From NCBI RefSeq assembly GCF_012844235.1, contig NZ_JABAGR010000003.1:62001-126000 (forward strand): DNA of 64,000 nt, read 5' to 3'. Position 1 is the first letter of the stretch. The number at the start of each line of letters is the position of its first letter. Shown piece by piece: positions 24,006-32,019 of this stretch. The position numbers and the translations under genes were made by a program. Source of the DNA: Parafannyhessea umbonata (GTDB lineage Bacteria > Actinomycetota > Coriobacteriia > Coriobacteriales > Atopobiaceae). A model generated the notes under the pieces. It searched no databases and was not told the DNA's origin. It saw only the letters and a program-made list of their open reading frames with translations.

Positions 24006-24578
24006 ATGGCTACCGCATCCAACGCCCAGCAGGCCCGCACCGTCAACGTCGTCGACCACGGCAAGCTCGACGTCCGAGCGCTCGTTCTTCTCGCCGTCCT
24101 CTTGGCGGCGGGATTCATCCTCAACTTCACCGTGGGCAAGGCGATCTCGAGCCTGTCCGGTGGCGTCATCAGCCCCGAGTTCATCATCTCGGCGTTTTGC
24201 CTCACGATCCTGGTCGTCCGCCCGAACGTTCCCCAGGCCCTCGTGATCGGCCTCATCTCCGCCGCCGTCATCCAGATCACCACCACCTCGCCGTTCATCG
24301 ACTTCGCAGCGGAGGGCATCGCCGCGATGCTCATGGCCGTCATCGTGAACGCCGGCATGCGTGGCGGCGCGAAGAAGTTCGTTCCCGCCATCGGCACCTT
24401 CGTCACCACGGTCGTGAGCGGCTGCATCTTCATGGTCATCAAGATGGCGATGCTTGGCGTCGTGGCCCAGCTCGCCGCGGCGATGCTCCCCGTCGTCTTC
24501 GCGACCGGCGTCTTCAACGCGATTCTGGTGCAGGCACTCTACATCCCCGTCTGCAAGGCCCTCAAGATCAGCGAGTAG
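24006..24578 (+). CDS. ECF transporter S component, probably for tryptophan
   Basis: A 190-residue membrane protein with five to six helices. The stretch ISPEFIISAFCLTIL and then PNVPQALVIGLI resembles the TrpP-like substrate-binding (S) components of energy-coupling factor importers. The Trp-codon leader upstream supports tryptophan as substrate. AAAGGAGAAGATC precedes the ATG. The EcfA and EcfT genes follow, so the full importer is encoded together (a group I arrangement). Confidence 0.82.
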   Translation: MATASNAQQARTVNVVDHGKLDVRALVLLAVLLAAGFILNFTVGKAISSLSGGVISPEFIISAFCLTILVVRPNVPQALVIGLISAAVIQITTTSPFIDFAAEGIAAMLMAVIVNAGMRGGAKKFVPAIGTFVTTVVSGCIFMVIKMAMLGVVAQLAAAMLPVVFATGVFNAILVQALYIPVCKALKISE

Positions 24579-24601
24579 ACTCCTGCAGTAGGACATGCGT
24601 G

Positions 24602-24635
24602 CCGTGGCGGCCGTCCGAGGGGGCGGCCGCCACGG
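24602..24635 (+). terminator. intercistronic hairpin between S-component and ecfA
   Basis: A perfect 12-bp stem, CCGTGGCGGCCG (24602-24613) with CGGCCGCCACGG (24624-24635), and a 10-base loop, without T run. It probably lowers or stabilises expression of downstream genes rather than ending the operon. Confidence 0.5.
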
Positions 24636-24685
24636 GTGCGAGGCACGATCGCGCCGGTGGGCGCACATGAGAGGTATCCGATTAC

Positions 24686-26488
24686 ATGCAAGAGAGCAAG
24701 TCCATCATCGAGATGTCCCACGTCACGTTTCGCTACGGCGAGGCCGCGGCGCAGGGGAAGGAAGTCCCCGCCGCCCTGCGCGACGTGTCGCTTCGCATAG
24801 GCGAGGGCGAGTTCGTGGGGGTCATCGGCCCCTCCGGCGCGGGCAAGTCAACGCTGGCCTCCGTGCTGTCCGGGGCGATACCGCACCACTACCGCGGCGA
24901 GCTGTTTGGCTCCACTCTGGTGGACGGGCGCGACACCTGCGACGTCACGCTGACGGACATCTCGCAGGTCGTCGGCAGCGTCCTGCAGGACATCGACACG
25001 CAGATGGTCGCGTCCGTGGTCGAGGACGAGCTGCTCTTCGGGCTCGAGAACTTCGGCGTCCCGCACGACCAGATCGAGGACCGCATCGCGCGGACGCTCG
25101 ACACGGTGGGGGTCGCGGGCCTGCGGGACCGCGAGACAGCGACGCTCTCCGGCGGCCAGAAGCAGAAGGTGGCCATCGCAGCCATCCTTGCCATGCGCCC
25201 GCGCGTCCTCGTACTCGACGAGCCGACGGCGGCGCTCGACCCGGCGTCCTCCGCCCTCGTGTTCGACACGCTGCGCAAGGTGCGCGAGGAGGGTGTCACC
25301 GTCGTGGTGATAGAGCAGAAGGTGGCGCTGCTTTCCGAGTACTGCGACCGCATCCTGGTGATGGACGGGGGAGCGCTCGTGCTGGACGGGACGCCGCGCG
25401 AGGTGTTCGCGCACGCGGACGAGCTTCGGCGCATCGGCGTCGACAGCCCGCGCGTCGCGCGCGTGTACAACTCGCTCGCGCGCGACGGCCTCGTGCGCGG
25501 CGCGACGCCGTGCCTCACGGTGCCGGAGGCGGCAGAGCTCATCGGCGGCCTGGTGGGGTCCGCGGTCCGCGGCCCCGCACACACCGCGGACGACGCGCGC
25601 GCGGCGGCGATTCGCGCGGGGTCCAAGCACGTCGCCGTGCCGCGTCCCCACGCCGTGGACGCCACCCCCGTCGTGAGCCTGGAGGACGTCAGCTTCGCCT
25701 ATCCGGGCGGCACGGCGTCCGTCGACCACCTGGACATGCGGGTCTATCCCGGCGAGGTCGTGGGCATCGTCGGCCAGAACGGCGCCGGAAAGACCACGCT
25801 GACCAAGCTCCTGAACGGCCTCTTGCGTCCGGCGTCCGGCACGGTGCGCATGGCGGGGCTCGACACGCGCGAGGTCCCCACCAGCGCGATCGCGGCCCAC
25901 TGCTCCACGCTGTTCCAGAACCCGGACCACCAGCTGTGCAAGGACACCGTGCTGGACGAGGTCGCGTTCGGCCTCACGCTGCAGGGCGTGGGCGAGAAGG
26001 ACGCGCGCGAGCGGGCCGCGGCCGTCATCGCGCGCTTCGGCCTCCCCTCGGACGAGGCGCCGTTCTCGCTTTCGCGAGGCCAGCGCCAGATGGTCGCGCT
26101 CGCGTCCGTCGTGGTCATGGAGCCGGAGGTCGTGCTTCTGGACGAGCCCACGAGCGGCTTGGACTATCGAGAGTGCATGACCGTGATGGACACGGTGAGC
26201 GACATGGCCGAGCGCGGCTGCGCCGTGATCATGGTGTGTCACGACATGGAGGTCGTGAGCGACTTCGCGGAGCGCATCGTGGTCATGGCGGACGGGCGCA
26301 TCCTGGGCCGGGGCGGCACGCAGCAGATGTTTGGCGACGCGGACCTCATGCGCAGGGCATGCGTGAGGGCGCCCCAGGTGACGGAGCTTTCGCAGGTGCT
26401 CGCGCGCACCACGTCGCCTGAGTTTGCGGGAATCAGCCAGGTGTCCGGCATCGTGGATCTGACGGAGGAGATGGTGCGCCGTGGTTAA
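24686..26488 (+). CDS. ecfA: fused ECF transporter ATPase (EcfA1-EcfA2)
   Basis: A 600-residue protein with two ABC ATPase domains in tandem. Domain 1 (about 8-235): Walker A GPSGAGKST, signature LSGGQKQKVA, Walker B VLVLDEPTAALD. Domain 2 (about 330-560): GQNGAGKTT, the signature is LSRGQRQMVA with Arg where Gly is usual, then LLDEPTSGLD. Such fusions are common in actinobacteria. It drives the S component and EcfT; its end overlaps ecfT by 8 bases. Confidence 0.93.
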   Translation: MQESKSIIEMSHVTFRYGEAAAQGKEVPAALRDVSLRIGEGEFVGVIGPSGAGKSTLASVLSGAIPHHYRGELFGSTLVDGRDTCDVTLTDISQVVGSVLQDIDTQMVASVVEDELLFGLENFGVPHDQIEDRIARTLDTVGVAGLRDRETATLSGGQKQKVAIAAILAMRPRVLVLDEPTAALDPASSALVFDTLRKVREEGVTVVVIEQKVALLSEYCDRILVMDGGALVLDGTPREVFAHADELRRIGVDSPRVARVYNSLARDGLVRGATPCLTVPEAAELIGGLVGSAVRGPAHTADDARAAAIRAGSKHVAVPRPHAVDATPVVSLEDVSFAYPGGTASVDHLDMRVYPGEVVGIVGQNGAGKTTLTKLLNGLLRPASGTVRMAGLDTREVPTSAIAAHCSTLFQNPDHQLCKDTVLDEVAFGLTLQGVGEKDARERAAAVIARFGLPSDEAPFSLSRGQRQMVALASVVVMEPEVVLLDEPTSGLDYRECMTVMDTVSDMAERGCAVIMVCHDMEVVSDFAERIVVMADGRILGRGGTQQMFGDADLMRRACVRAPQVTELSQVLARTTSPEFAGISQVSGIVDLTEEMVRRG

Positions 26489-27227
26489 CGTGATCGACTA
26501 CGTCCCGGGAGACACCGTGCTGCACAGGCTGAACCCGGTCACGAAGCTGGGCGTCGCCGCGGCGATCATCATCGCCACGTTCACGGCGGACACCTACCCC
26601 ATGCTTCTTGCCCTTCTCGCCTTGACCTTCGTGCTGGGGCTGTACGCACGTGCCACGTCGAAGCTCGTGAGCCTGCTGAAGCTGCTGGTGCCCATTGCCG
26701 TGGTCATGCTGGTGCTGCAGACGGCGTTCATGCGCCAGGGGACACCCGTGGTTCTGTGGATGACGAGCGAGGGCCTGGTCACGGGCAGCAAGGCGAGCCT
26801 CAGGCTTCTGGGAGTGGCGCTGCCGCTGGTGCTGATGCTGAGCGTCACCAAGCTTAACGACCTTGCGAACGCGTGCGTGGAGGTGCTGCACGTGCCGTAC
26901 CGCTATGCGTTCACGTTTACGACGGCGCTGCGCTTCGTGCCCGTCTTCGGCCAGCAGATGAATGCGATCATGGAGGCTCAGTGCGCGCGCGGCGTGGAGT
27001 ACGACACGAAGAACCCCATCCGCAAGCTCACTCTGATGCTGCCGCTGTGCGTGCCGCTGCTGGTGAGCTCCGTGGGCAAGACCGACGCGACCGCCCTCGC
27101 GGCGGAGCAGCGCGGGTTCTACCTGCGCACGCGCGACAGCAGCTACAAGCGCCACCCCATGCGCGCCCTTGACGTGGTCGTGCTCGCGTGCGGCGTCGTC
27201 TTGGTGGCGCTGGGCATCGCGCTGTAG
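26481..27227 (+). CDS. ecfT: ECF transporter transmembrane protein EcfT
   Basis: A 248-residue membrane protein with about five helices. The coupling helices carry the Ala-Arg-Gly type motifs: ARGVEY near residue 172 and AAEQRGFY near 209 (second motif is QRG rather than ARG). It starts at GTG (26481), overlapping the ecfA stop. It links the ATPases to the tryptophan-type S component. Confidence 0.9.
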   Translation: MVNVIDYVPGDTVLHRLNPVTKLGVAAAIIIATFTADTYPMLLALLALTFVLGLYARATSKLVSLLKLLVPIAVVMLVLQTAFMRQGTPVVLWMTSEGLVTGSKASLRLLGVALPLVLMLSVTKLNDLANACVEVLHVPYRYAFTFTTALRFVPVFGQQMNAIMEAQCARGVEYDTKNPIRKLTLMLPLCVPLLVSSVGKTDATALAAEQRGFYLRTRDSSYKRHPMRALDVVVLACGVVLVALGIAL

Positions 27228-27260
27228 CTCCGGCGCGCCCCTGTCGCAGGCGCTGCGCCC

Positions 27261-27296
27261 GCTATGCCCGCTATGCCCGCTATGCCCGCTATGCCC
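27261..27296. repeat. 9-bp tandem repeat, four copies
   Basis: GCTATGCCC is repeated four times without change in the gap between ecfT and the HxlR gene. All three frames are open, but no start site or family suggests coding. It is a simple repeat likely to vary in copy number. Confidence 0.85.
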
Positions 27297-27423
27297 GCGC
27301 GTGCGAGCCGCGCTCCCTCCGGGCGCGCGGGCGCGGCGTCTATCACACTCTTGCCCTCGGGCACCTTGGGACTCTGCACGCACCTACCTCCGATCGACGC
27401 GCGATGGCACTCGGCACGCCATG

Positions 27424-27804
27424 TTAGCGCACGTCGCCCCCGTCGTGCTCGCGGAGGAACTCGATGTAGTCGTTTCCCCAGGCCTCGATGGCGTCCAGCA
27501 CGCCCCTGAACTTCAGGCCGATGTCCGTCAGCTCGTACTCGACGCGCAGCGGCCCGTCCGTGTGCACGGTGCGACGCACCAGCCCCTCGTGCTCCAGGTT
27601 CTTAAGCTGCTTCGACAGCGTGCCCTGCGCCACGTCCATGCGGCGGAGCAGCTCGTTGAAGCGCACCGGTCCATCCGCCAGGTGATGCAGTATGAGGATT
27701 GCCCACTTGCCCTGCAGTATCGACTGCGACGTGACGAAGGGGCAGACCCCAAAGAGGTCCGCTCCCCCGTCATGGGCGACCCTGTGTGCCGCCTGTGTGT
27801 CCAT
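27424..27804 (-). CDS. HxlR family transcriptional regulator
   Basis: A 126-residue winged-helix regulator. CPFVTSQSILQGKWAILIL (cited as core) and FNELLRRMDVAQGTLSKQLKNLE match the HxlR fold, whose Cys near the N-terminus (Cys21 here) often senses quinones or oxidants. GGGAGGACAC precedes the ATG. It is the last gene of a three-gene operon with an FMN reductase and a dioxygenase, 11 bases behind the former. Confidence 0.9.
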   Translation of the reverse strand: MDTQAAHRVAHDGGADLFGVCPFVTSQSILQGKWAILILHHLADGPVRFNELLRRMDVAQGTLSKQLKNLEHEGLVRRTVHTDGPLRVEYELTDIGLKFRGVLDAIEAWGNDYIEFLREHDGGDVR

Positions 27805-27815
27805 GTGTCCTCCCG

Positions 27816-28373
27816 CTACGCGATGAACTCCAGGAACGCGTCCGCCTGTGCGGAGAGCGCGGCCTCGTCCTCGGCGGAAAGCGCCAGCTTGCCAGAGGCC
27901 CAGGACTCGCCGGAGAGCGCGACGCCCGTCTCGCCCTCGCGCATTACCTGCACGCCCACGAACTCCAGCAGCGAGTCGAGCGCGGCGCGCATCTCGGCGG
28001 TCGCGGTGCGTCCGCCGGCACCGCTGACCGTGGCCCTCATGCCGTTGGTGGCGGCGGAGTCGCGGCCCTTGCCGGGAAGCGGGCGGCTGAGCCAGTCGAC
28101 CAGGTTCTTGACGTGGCCGGGGAACGACGCGTTGTACTGCGGCGACACAAACCACACGCCGTCGGCCTCGCGCACGGCCTCGCGCACGGCCGCCACGGCG
28201 GCGGGCTCGGGGTTCTCAAGGTCCTGGTTCATGAGGGGCAGCTGCGAGTAGTCGAGCACGCTCACGTTGGCGCGCCCGTCCAGAAGCTGCCTCACGTGGT
28301 CGGCAAGCTGCAGGTTGTAGCCGTCCTTGCGAAGGGTTCCCACCACGATCAGCACGTTCTTGTTGTCAGACAT
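27816..28373 (-). CDS. NADPH-dependent FMN reductase
   Basis: A 185-residue flavodoxin-like reductase. VGTLRKDGYNLQLADHV is the phosphate-binding entry, and SPQYNASFPGHVKNLVDWLSR (cited as core SPQYNASFPG) the FMN loop. Relatives reduce quinones, azo dyes and chromate with NADPH. The start at 28373 follows AAGGAGAAGAAC. Together with HxlR and DODA it suggests a response to quinones or catechols. Confidence 0.9.
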   Translation of the reverse strand: MSDNKNVLIVVGTLRKDGYNLQLADHVRQLLDGRANVSVLDYSQLPLMNQDLENPEPAAVAAVREAVREADGVWFVSPQYNASFPGHVKNLVDWLSRPLPGKGRDSAATNGMRATVSGAGGRTATAEMRAALDSLLEFVGVQVMREGETGVALSGESWASGKLALSAEDEAALSAQADAFLEFIA

Positions 28374-28446
28374 GTTCTTCTCCTTACGTTGCTCTTGCAC
28401 TTCTCTGCGTTGCTCTTGCGCGTCTGCGCCGTCCTTGCGTCGTCTC

Positions 28447-29241
28447 TTACTTACCCAGCCCGAACGCGTAGCTCGTCATCGAGATGGAGCCAAGGTTGCG
28501 GACCTTGTTGAAGACCTCGGCCTGCTCGCCCTCGGCCGCGCCCAGCACCGTGAGCAGCGGGAGGTAGTGGTCCGGCGTCGGCACCGCATAGTCCGCGTGG
28601 GGCAGGTGCTGGTAGTCGATCGCGGCGTCGTCATCGCGCGCGGCGACCGCGGCGAGCACGGCTTCGTCGAACGCGACGTTCTGCGGCGTGCCGTCGGGGT
28701 TGTCCCAGTCGGCCATGCGCAGGTTGTGCACCACGTTGCCGCTGCCCAGCACCACGAAGCCCTCGTCGCGCAGGGGAGAAAGGCGCCTTCCCAGCTCGTA
28801 GGCGTAGCGGGCGTCGGCAAGGCCGTTCACGCTCAGCTCCACGACGGGCACGTCCGCGTTCGGCAGCATGTGGTGGAGCGGCGTCCACACGCCGTGGTCG
28901 ATCCCCCAGGTGTCGTCCACCTCTACGTCCGCGCCCAGAAGCTCCTGCACGCGCCGCGTGAGCCCCGCGTTGCCCGCGGGCCGGTACTTGATGGCGTACA
29001 GCTCCGGCGGGAAGCCGTACATGTCGTTTACCTGGCGCGGCGTGGGGTCGCTCTGGACCAGGGTCCCGCGGGTGTACCAGTGCCCGGACACGGCGAGGAT
29101 CGCCTTCGGCCTGTTCCTCAGCAGGCGCGCGCCCACGTTGCGCAGGCCGCGCGCGACGTCGTCGTCGCGCAGTGCCATCATGGGGTCGCCGTGGCCCACG
29201 AAGATGGCCGGCTGCCTGGACTGCATGTTCTTCTCGCCCAT
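28447..29241 (-). CDS. DODA-type extradiol aromatic ring-opening dioxygenase (YgiD-like)
   Basis: About 265 residues, of the LigB/YgiD family, which opens catechol rings such as DOPA using a metal. FVGHGDPM, AVSGHWYTRG, IDHGVWTPL and GSGNVVHNL contain the metal-binding His residues. Two starts compete: 29241 (GGAG seven bases upstream) and 29226, which gives MQSRQPAIFVGHG and matches YgiD best. First gene of the HxlR operon. Confidence 0.88.
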   Translation of the reverse strand: MGEKNMQSRQPAIFVGHGDPMMALRDDDVARGLRNVGARLLRNRPKAILAVSGHWYTRGTLVQSDPTPRQVNDMYGFPPELYAIKYRPAGNAGLTRRVQELLGADVEVDDTWGIDHGVWTPLHHMLPNADVPVVELSVNGLADARYAYELGRRLSPLRDEGFVVLGSGNVVHNLRMADWDNPDGTPQNVAFDEAVLAAVAARDDDAAIDYQHLPHADYAVPTPDHYLPLLTVLGAAEGEQAEVFNKVRNLGSISMTSYAFGLGK

Positions 29242-29261
29242 GGACATGCTCCTTCCTTGCA

Positions 29262-29321
29262 GTACCAAATCGGTACCATGTCTTTGACTAGTACTATAAG
29301 AAGAGAAATGTCACTGCGCAA
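29262..29321 (-). promoter_or_regulatory. promoter and HxlR operator of the dioxygenase operon
   Basis: On the minus strand, -35 TTGCGC (29316-29321) and -10 TATAGT (29293-29298) are 17 bp apart. Just downstream, GTACC (29262-29266) and GGTAC (29272-29276) form a perfect dyad with a 5-bp spacer; GTAC-based dyads are typical of HxlR regulators. Confidence 0.7.
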
Positions 29322-29379
29322 GTAGGATTTTTTTCGATACCAGGTCGCCCGTTTCGTACCGCGCGGGCGCATGCGAGAA

Positions 29380-29409
29380 GGCCCGCCCCCGCGGGTGCGG
29401 GAGCGGGCC
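29380..29409 (-). terminator. terminator of the met operon
   Basis: A 13-bp GC-rich stem (29380-29392 with 29397-29409, one mismatch) with a 4-base loop, about 60 bases beyond the metQ stop. There is no clear T run, so termination may be weak. Confidence 0.5.
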
Positions 29410-29469
29410 AGGTGCCTGCGGATGCGAGGTGCGGGCGGCGTGGGGTGCGGGCGGCGTTCGGGTGCGGAA

Positions 29470-30300
29470 CTAGAACGCGGGGAGCACGTCCTTGTCGTAG
29501 GTCTTTGCGAGGTACTTCTTGAAGTCGTCGCTGGTCAGGACCTTTACCAGGGCCTTGATGCGCGCGTCGTCCTTCTTGTCGGGCGTCGTGACGATGTAGT
29601 TGGCGTACTGCTTGACGGCCTTGCCGTTCTTGTCCTCTACCGCGAGGGCGTCCTTCACGTGCATGCCGGCCTCGATGGCGTAGTTGCCGTTGATGACCGC
29701 GAAGTCCACGTCCTGAAGCTGGCGCGCGACGGCGGCCGCCTCGACCTCGACGAACTTGAGGTTGTGCGGGTTCTTGGCGATGTCGACGGGCGTGGCCTGC
29801 AGGTTGTCGGGGTCCTTCAGGGTGATGAGCTTCTCCTGCTGCAGCAGAAGCAGCGCGCGGCCCTCGTTGGTGGGGTCGTTGGGGACGGCGATCTGCGCGC
29901 CGTCCTGGATGCCCTTCAGGTCCTTGGACTTGCCGGCGTAGATGCCGAACGGCTCGTAGTGGATGGCGGCGACGCCCACGAGGTCCGTGCCGTTCTCCTT
30001 GTTGTAGTTGTTGAGGTAGTTGATGTGCTGAAAGTAGTTTGCGTCCACCTCGCCGGAGGAGGTCACCTGGTTGGGGATGATGTAGTCCGTGTACTCCTTC
30101 GTCTTGAGCGTGATGCCCTGCTTCTTGAGCCTGGGCGCGGCGAAGTTGTCCAGGATCTCTGCGTGGGGAGAGGGCGACGCGGCGACTGTGAGCTTCTTGC
30201 TCTTGGCTGCGGACGATGCGGAGCCGTTGCCGCATGCGGCGAGTCCGCCTGCGGCGATGGCGGCGAATCCCGCGCGGATGAAGTACCTTCTGCTGAGCAT
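29470..30300 (-). CDS. metQ: methionine ABC transporter substrate-binding lipoprotein
   Basis: A 276-residue NlpA/MetQ family protein, the last gene of metNIQ. The N-terminus MLSRRYFIRAG has a twin-arginine (SRRYFIR) followed by LAAC with Cys23, so it looks like a Tat-exported lipoprotein. SPSPHAEIL, then VPNDPTNEGRALLLLQ are the family blocks. It binds methionine outside the membrane. AAAGGAGAAGAAC precedes the ATG. Confidence 0.92.
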   Translation of the reverse strand: MLSRRYFIRAGFAAIAAGGLAACGNGSASSAAKSKKLTVAASPSPHAEILDNFAAPRLKKQGITLKTKEYTDYIIPNQVTSSGEVDANYFQHINYLNNYNKENGTDLVGVAAIHYEPFGIYAGKSKDLKGIQDGAQIAVPNDPTNEGRALLLLQQEKLITLKDPDNLQATPVDIAKNPHNLKFVEVEAAAVARQLQDVDFAVINGNYAIEAGMHVKDALAVEDKNGKAVKQYANYIVTTPDKKDDARIKALVKVLTSDDFKKYLAKTYDKDVLPAF

Positions 30301-30332
30301 GTTCTTCTCCTTTGCGTTGCGTCTGTCTTGCG

Positions 30333-31004
30333 CTAGCGGTGGTCGATCTTCTTTGCGATGAGGTCGCACGTGCTCTGGATGAGCTGCACGAGGATGACGA
30401 TGAGGACGAGGGTCGCGATCATGACGGTGTCCTGGTAGCGGTAGTAGCCGTAGCGGATGGCGATGTCGCCCAGGCCGCCCGCGCCGACGGCGCCGGCGAT
30501 GGCGGTGTAGCCGAGGACCGCGATGAGCGTGATGGACACGCCGCGCACCATGGAGGGCAGGGCCTCGGGGAGAAGCGCGGACACGACGATGCGCGGGATG
30601 GACGCGCCGCAGGCCTCGGCGGCTTCGATGGCGTCGCGCGGGACCTCCGCGAGCGACTGCTCGACCATGCGCGCCACGAACGGCGTGGTGGAGAGCACGA
30701 GGGGCGGGATGACGCCGCGGACTCCGGTCGTGGTTCCCACGAGCGCGCGCGTGACCGGGAACATCGTGACGAGCAGGATGATGAACGGGATGGAGCGGCC
30801 GATGTTGACGACCCATCCTAGGACGGCGTTCAGCGTGCGCATGGGGCGCAGTCCGCGCGGCGCCGTGACGCAGAGCACGACGCCCAGAAGGATGCCGAGC
30901 ACGTAGGCGACGGCGGTCGAAGCGAACAGCATCACGAGCGTATCGGCCAGGCCCTGTCCAAGCAGGGCCCCGAACTGGTTCATCAAAAGAGAAAGGCTAC
31001 TCAT
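30333..31004 (-). CDS. metI: methionine ABC transporter permease
   Basis: A 223-residue permease with five helices and the coupling motif EAAEACGAS near residue 130, as in MetI. Its start overlaps the metN stop by 8 bases, and metQ follows after 32 bases. The order metN-metI-metQ is standard. Confidence 0.93.
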   Translation of the reverse strand: MSSLSLLMNQFGALLGQGLADTLVMLFASTAVAYVLGILLGVVLCVTAPRGLRPMRTLNAVLGWVVNIGRSIPFIILLVTMFPVTRALVGTTTGVRGVIPPLVLSTTPFVARMVEQSLAEVPRDAIEAAEACGASIPRIVVSALLPEALPSMVRGVSITLIAVLGYTAIAGAVGAGGLGDIAIRYGYYRYQDTVMIATLVLIVILVQLIQSTCDLIAKKIDHR

Positions 31005-31743
31005 CCCAGCTCTCCCTTCCCAACAGCTGGCGCGTTACCTCGTGCTTGGGATCGGCGAACACCTCTGACACGGTGCCCTTCTCGACCACCTTGCCCTCGA
31101 CGAGGACGGCCACGTTCTTGCAGATGTCTTGCACCACCTGCATGGAGTGGGTAATCACGATGATGGTGACGCCGGTCTCCTCGTTGATGCGGCGCAGCAG
31201 CCTGAGGACGGACGCCGTGCTGGCGGGGTCGAGCGCCGAGGTCGCCTCGTCGCACAGTATGTACTTGGGGTGGCAGGCAAGCGCGCGGGCGATGGCGACG
31301 CGCTGCTTCTGGCCGCCGGAGAGCTGCGCGGGATAGGAGGACGCGCGGTCCGCGAGGCCGACGCGCTCGAGGAAGCCAAGGGCCTCCTTCCTGTCCGCGT
31401 CCGTCACCTTTCCGTTGCTGGCGAGGTAGGGGAAGCAGACGTTCTGCAGCGCGGTCTTCTGAGCCAGGAGGCCAAACCCCTGGAAGATCATGGCGACGTT
31501 GCGGCGATACTCGCGTAGCGAGGCGCCCTTGAGGTTCGTGACGTCCGTCCCGTCCACGACGATGCTGCCGGACGTGGGGCGCTCCAGCAGGTTGAGGCAG
31601 CGCACGAGCGTGGACTTGCCCGCGCCCGAGATGCCGATGATGCCAAAGACGTCGCCGTCGGGGATGGTGAGGGTGACGTTGTCGAGCGCGTGGACCCCCG
31701 TGCTGCCCCCGAAGCGCTTTGATAGGTGCTCTACTGAAATCAA
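30997..31743 (-). CDS. metN: methionine ABC transporter ATP-binding protein
   Basis: A 248-residue ATPase. Walker A GISGAGKST, signature LSGGQKQRVA, Walker B ILCDEATSALD. It lacks the C-terminal methionine-sensing ACT-like domain of E. coli MetN (343 residues), so feedback inhibition of that type is absent. The start is TTG at 31743, with GGAG before it; the next upstream in-frame ATG is much further and has no support. A structured leader lies upstream. Confidence 0.9.
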   Translation of the reverse strand: MISVEHLSKRFGGSTGVHALDNVTLTIPDGDVFGIIGISGAGKSTLVRCLNLLERPTSGSIVVDGTDVTNLKGASLREYRRNVAMIFQGFGLLAQKTALQNVCFPYLASNGKVTDADRKEALGFLERVGLADRASSYPAQLSGGQKQRVAIARALACHPKYILCDEATSALDPASTASVLRLLRRINEETGVTIIVITHSMQVVQDICKNVAVLVEGKVVEKGTVSEVFADPKHEVTRQLLGRESWDE

Positions 31744-31757
31744 GTCGATGCTCCGAT

Positions 31758-31834
31758 CGAACCAAGCTGTCTTGCGTGCATGTCTTATGCGACGAGCAAA
31801 TAGTCGCCGCTTGGTTCGCCAATAGGGAGAACCA
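31758..31834 (-). promoter_or_regulatory. structured metN leader with mutually exclusive hairpins
   Basis: GCTTGGTTCG (31809-31818) can pair perfectly with CGAACCAAGC (31758-31767) or, through TGGTTC (31812-31817), with GAACCA (31829-31834). The two pairings exclude each other and sit in the 5' leader of metN, the distal one reaching close to its ribosome site. No SAM-riboswitch consensus is visible. This could be an unrecognised regulatory RNA. Confidence 0.4.
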
Positions 31835-31988
31835 GCAAGAACATGCAGTCTGTATAGGGTAGCGTCCGAGGCCGCTGATAACAAATTGAAAATTGTGGCA
31901 AGTCGTTATCGAAATACGACATAACACCGCTCGCGCATGGGCTTCCGCCGCGTGCGCGCATGACGAGAACGCGGGGGCAAGGACCAGC

Positions 31989-32019
31989 GGGCGAGAAGGG
32001 CCACCCGGGCGAGAAGGGC
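31989..32019. repeat. paired GGGCGAGAAGGGC motifs after the DeoR gene
   Basis: GGGCGAGAAGGGC occurs at 31989-32001 and 32007-32019, an 18-bp step. The second copy touches the regulator's stop codon. CTTCTCG at 32022-32028 can pair with either as a hairpin. It belongs to the dispersed motif described under findings. Confidence 0.7.

Noticed and set aside
27188-27427. Repetitive peptides coded by the 9-bp tandem repeat
   Set aside because: All frames are open because of the 9-bp period; no start signal or relatives.
31744-31930. SAM riboswitch before metN
   Set aside because: No SAM-I, SAM-II or SAM-IV consensus could be matched by eye; the region has its own hairpins instead.
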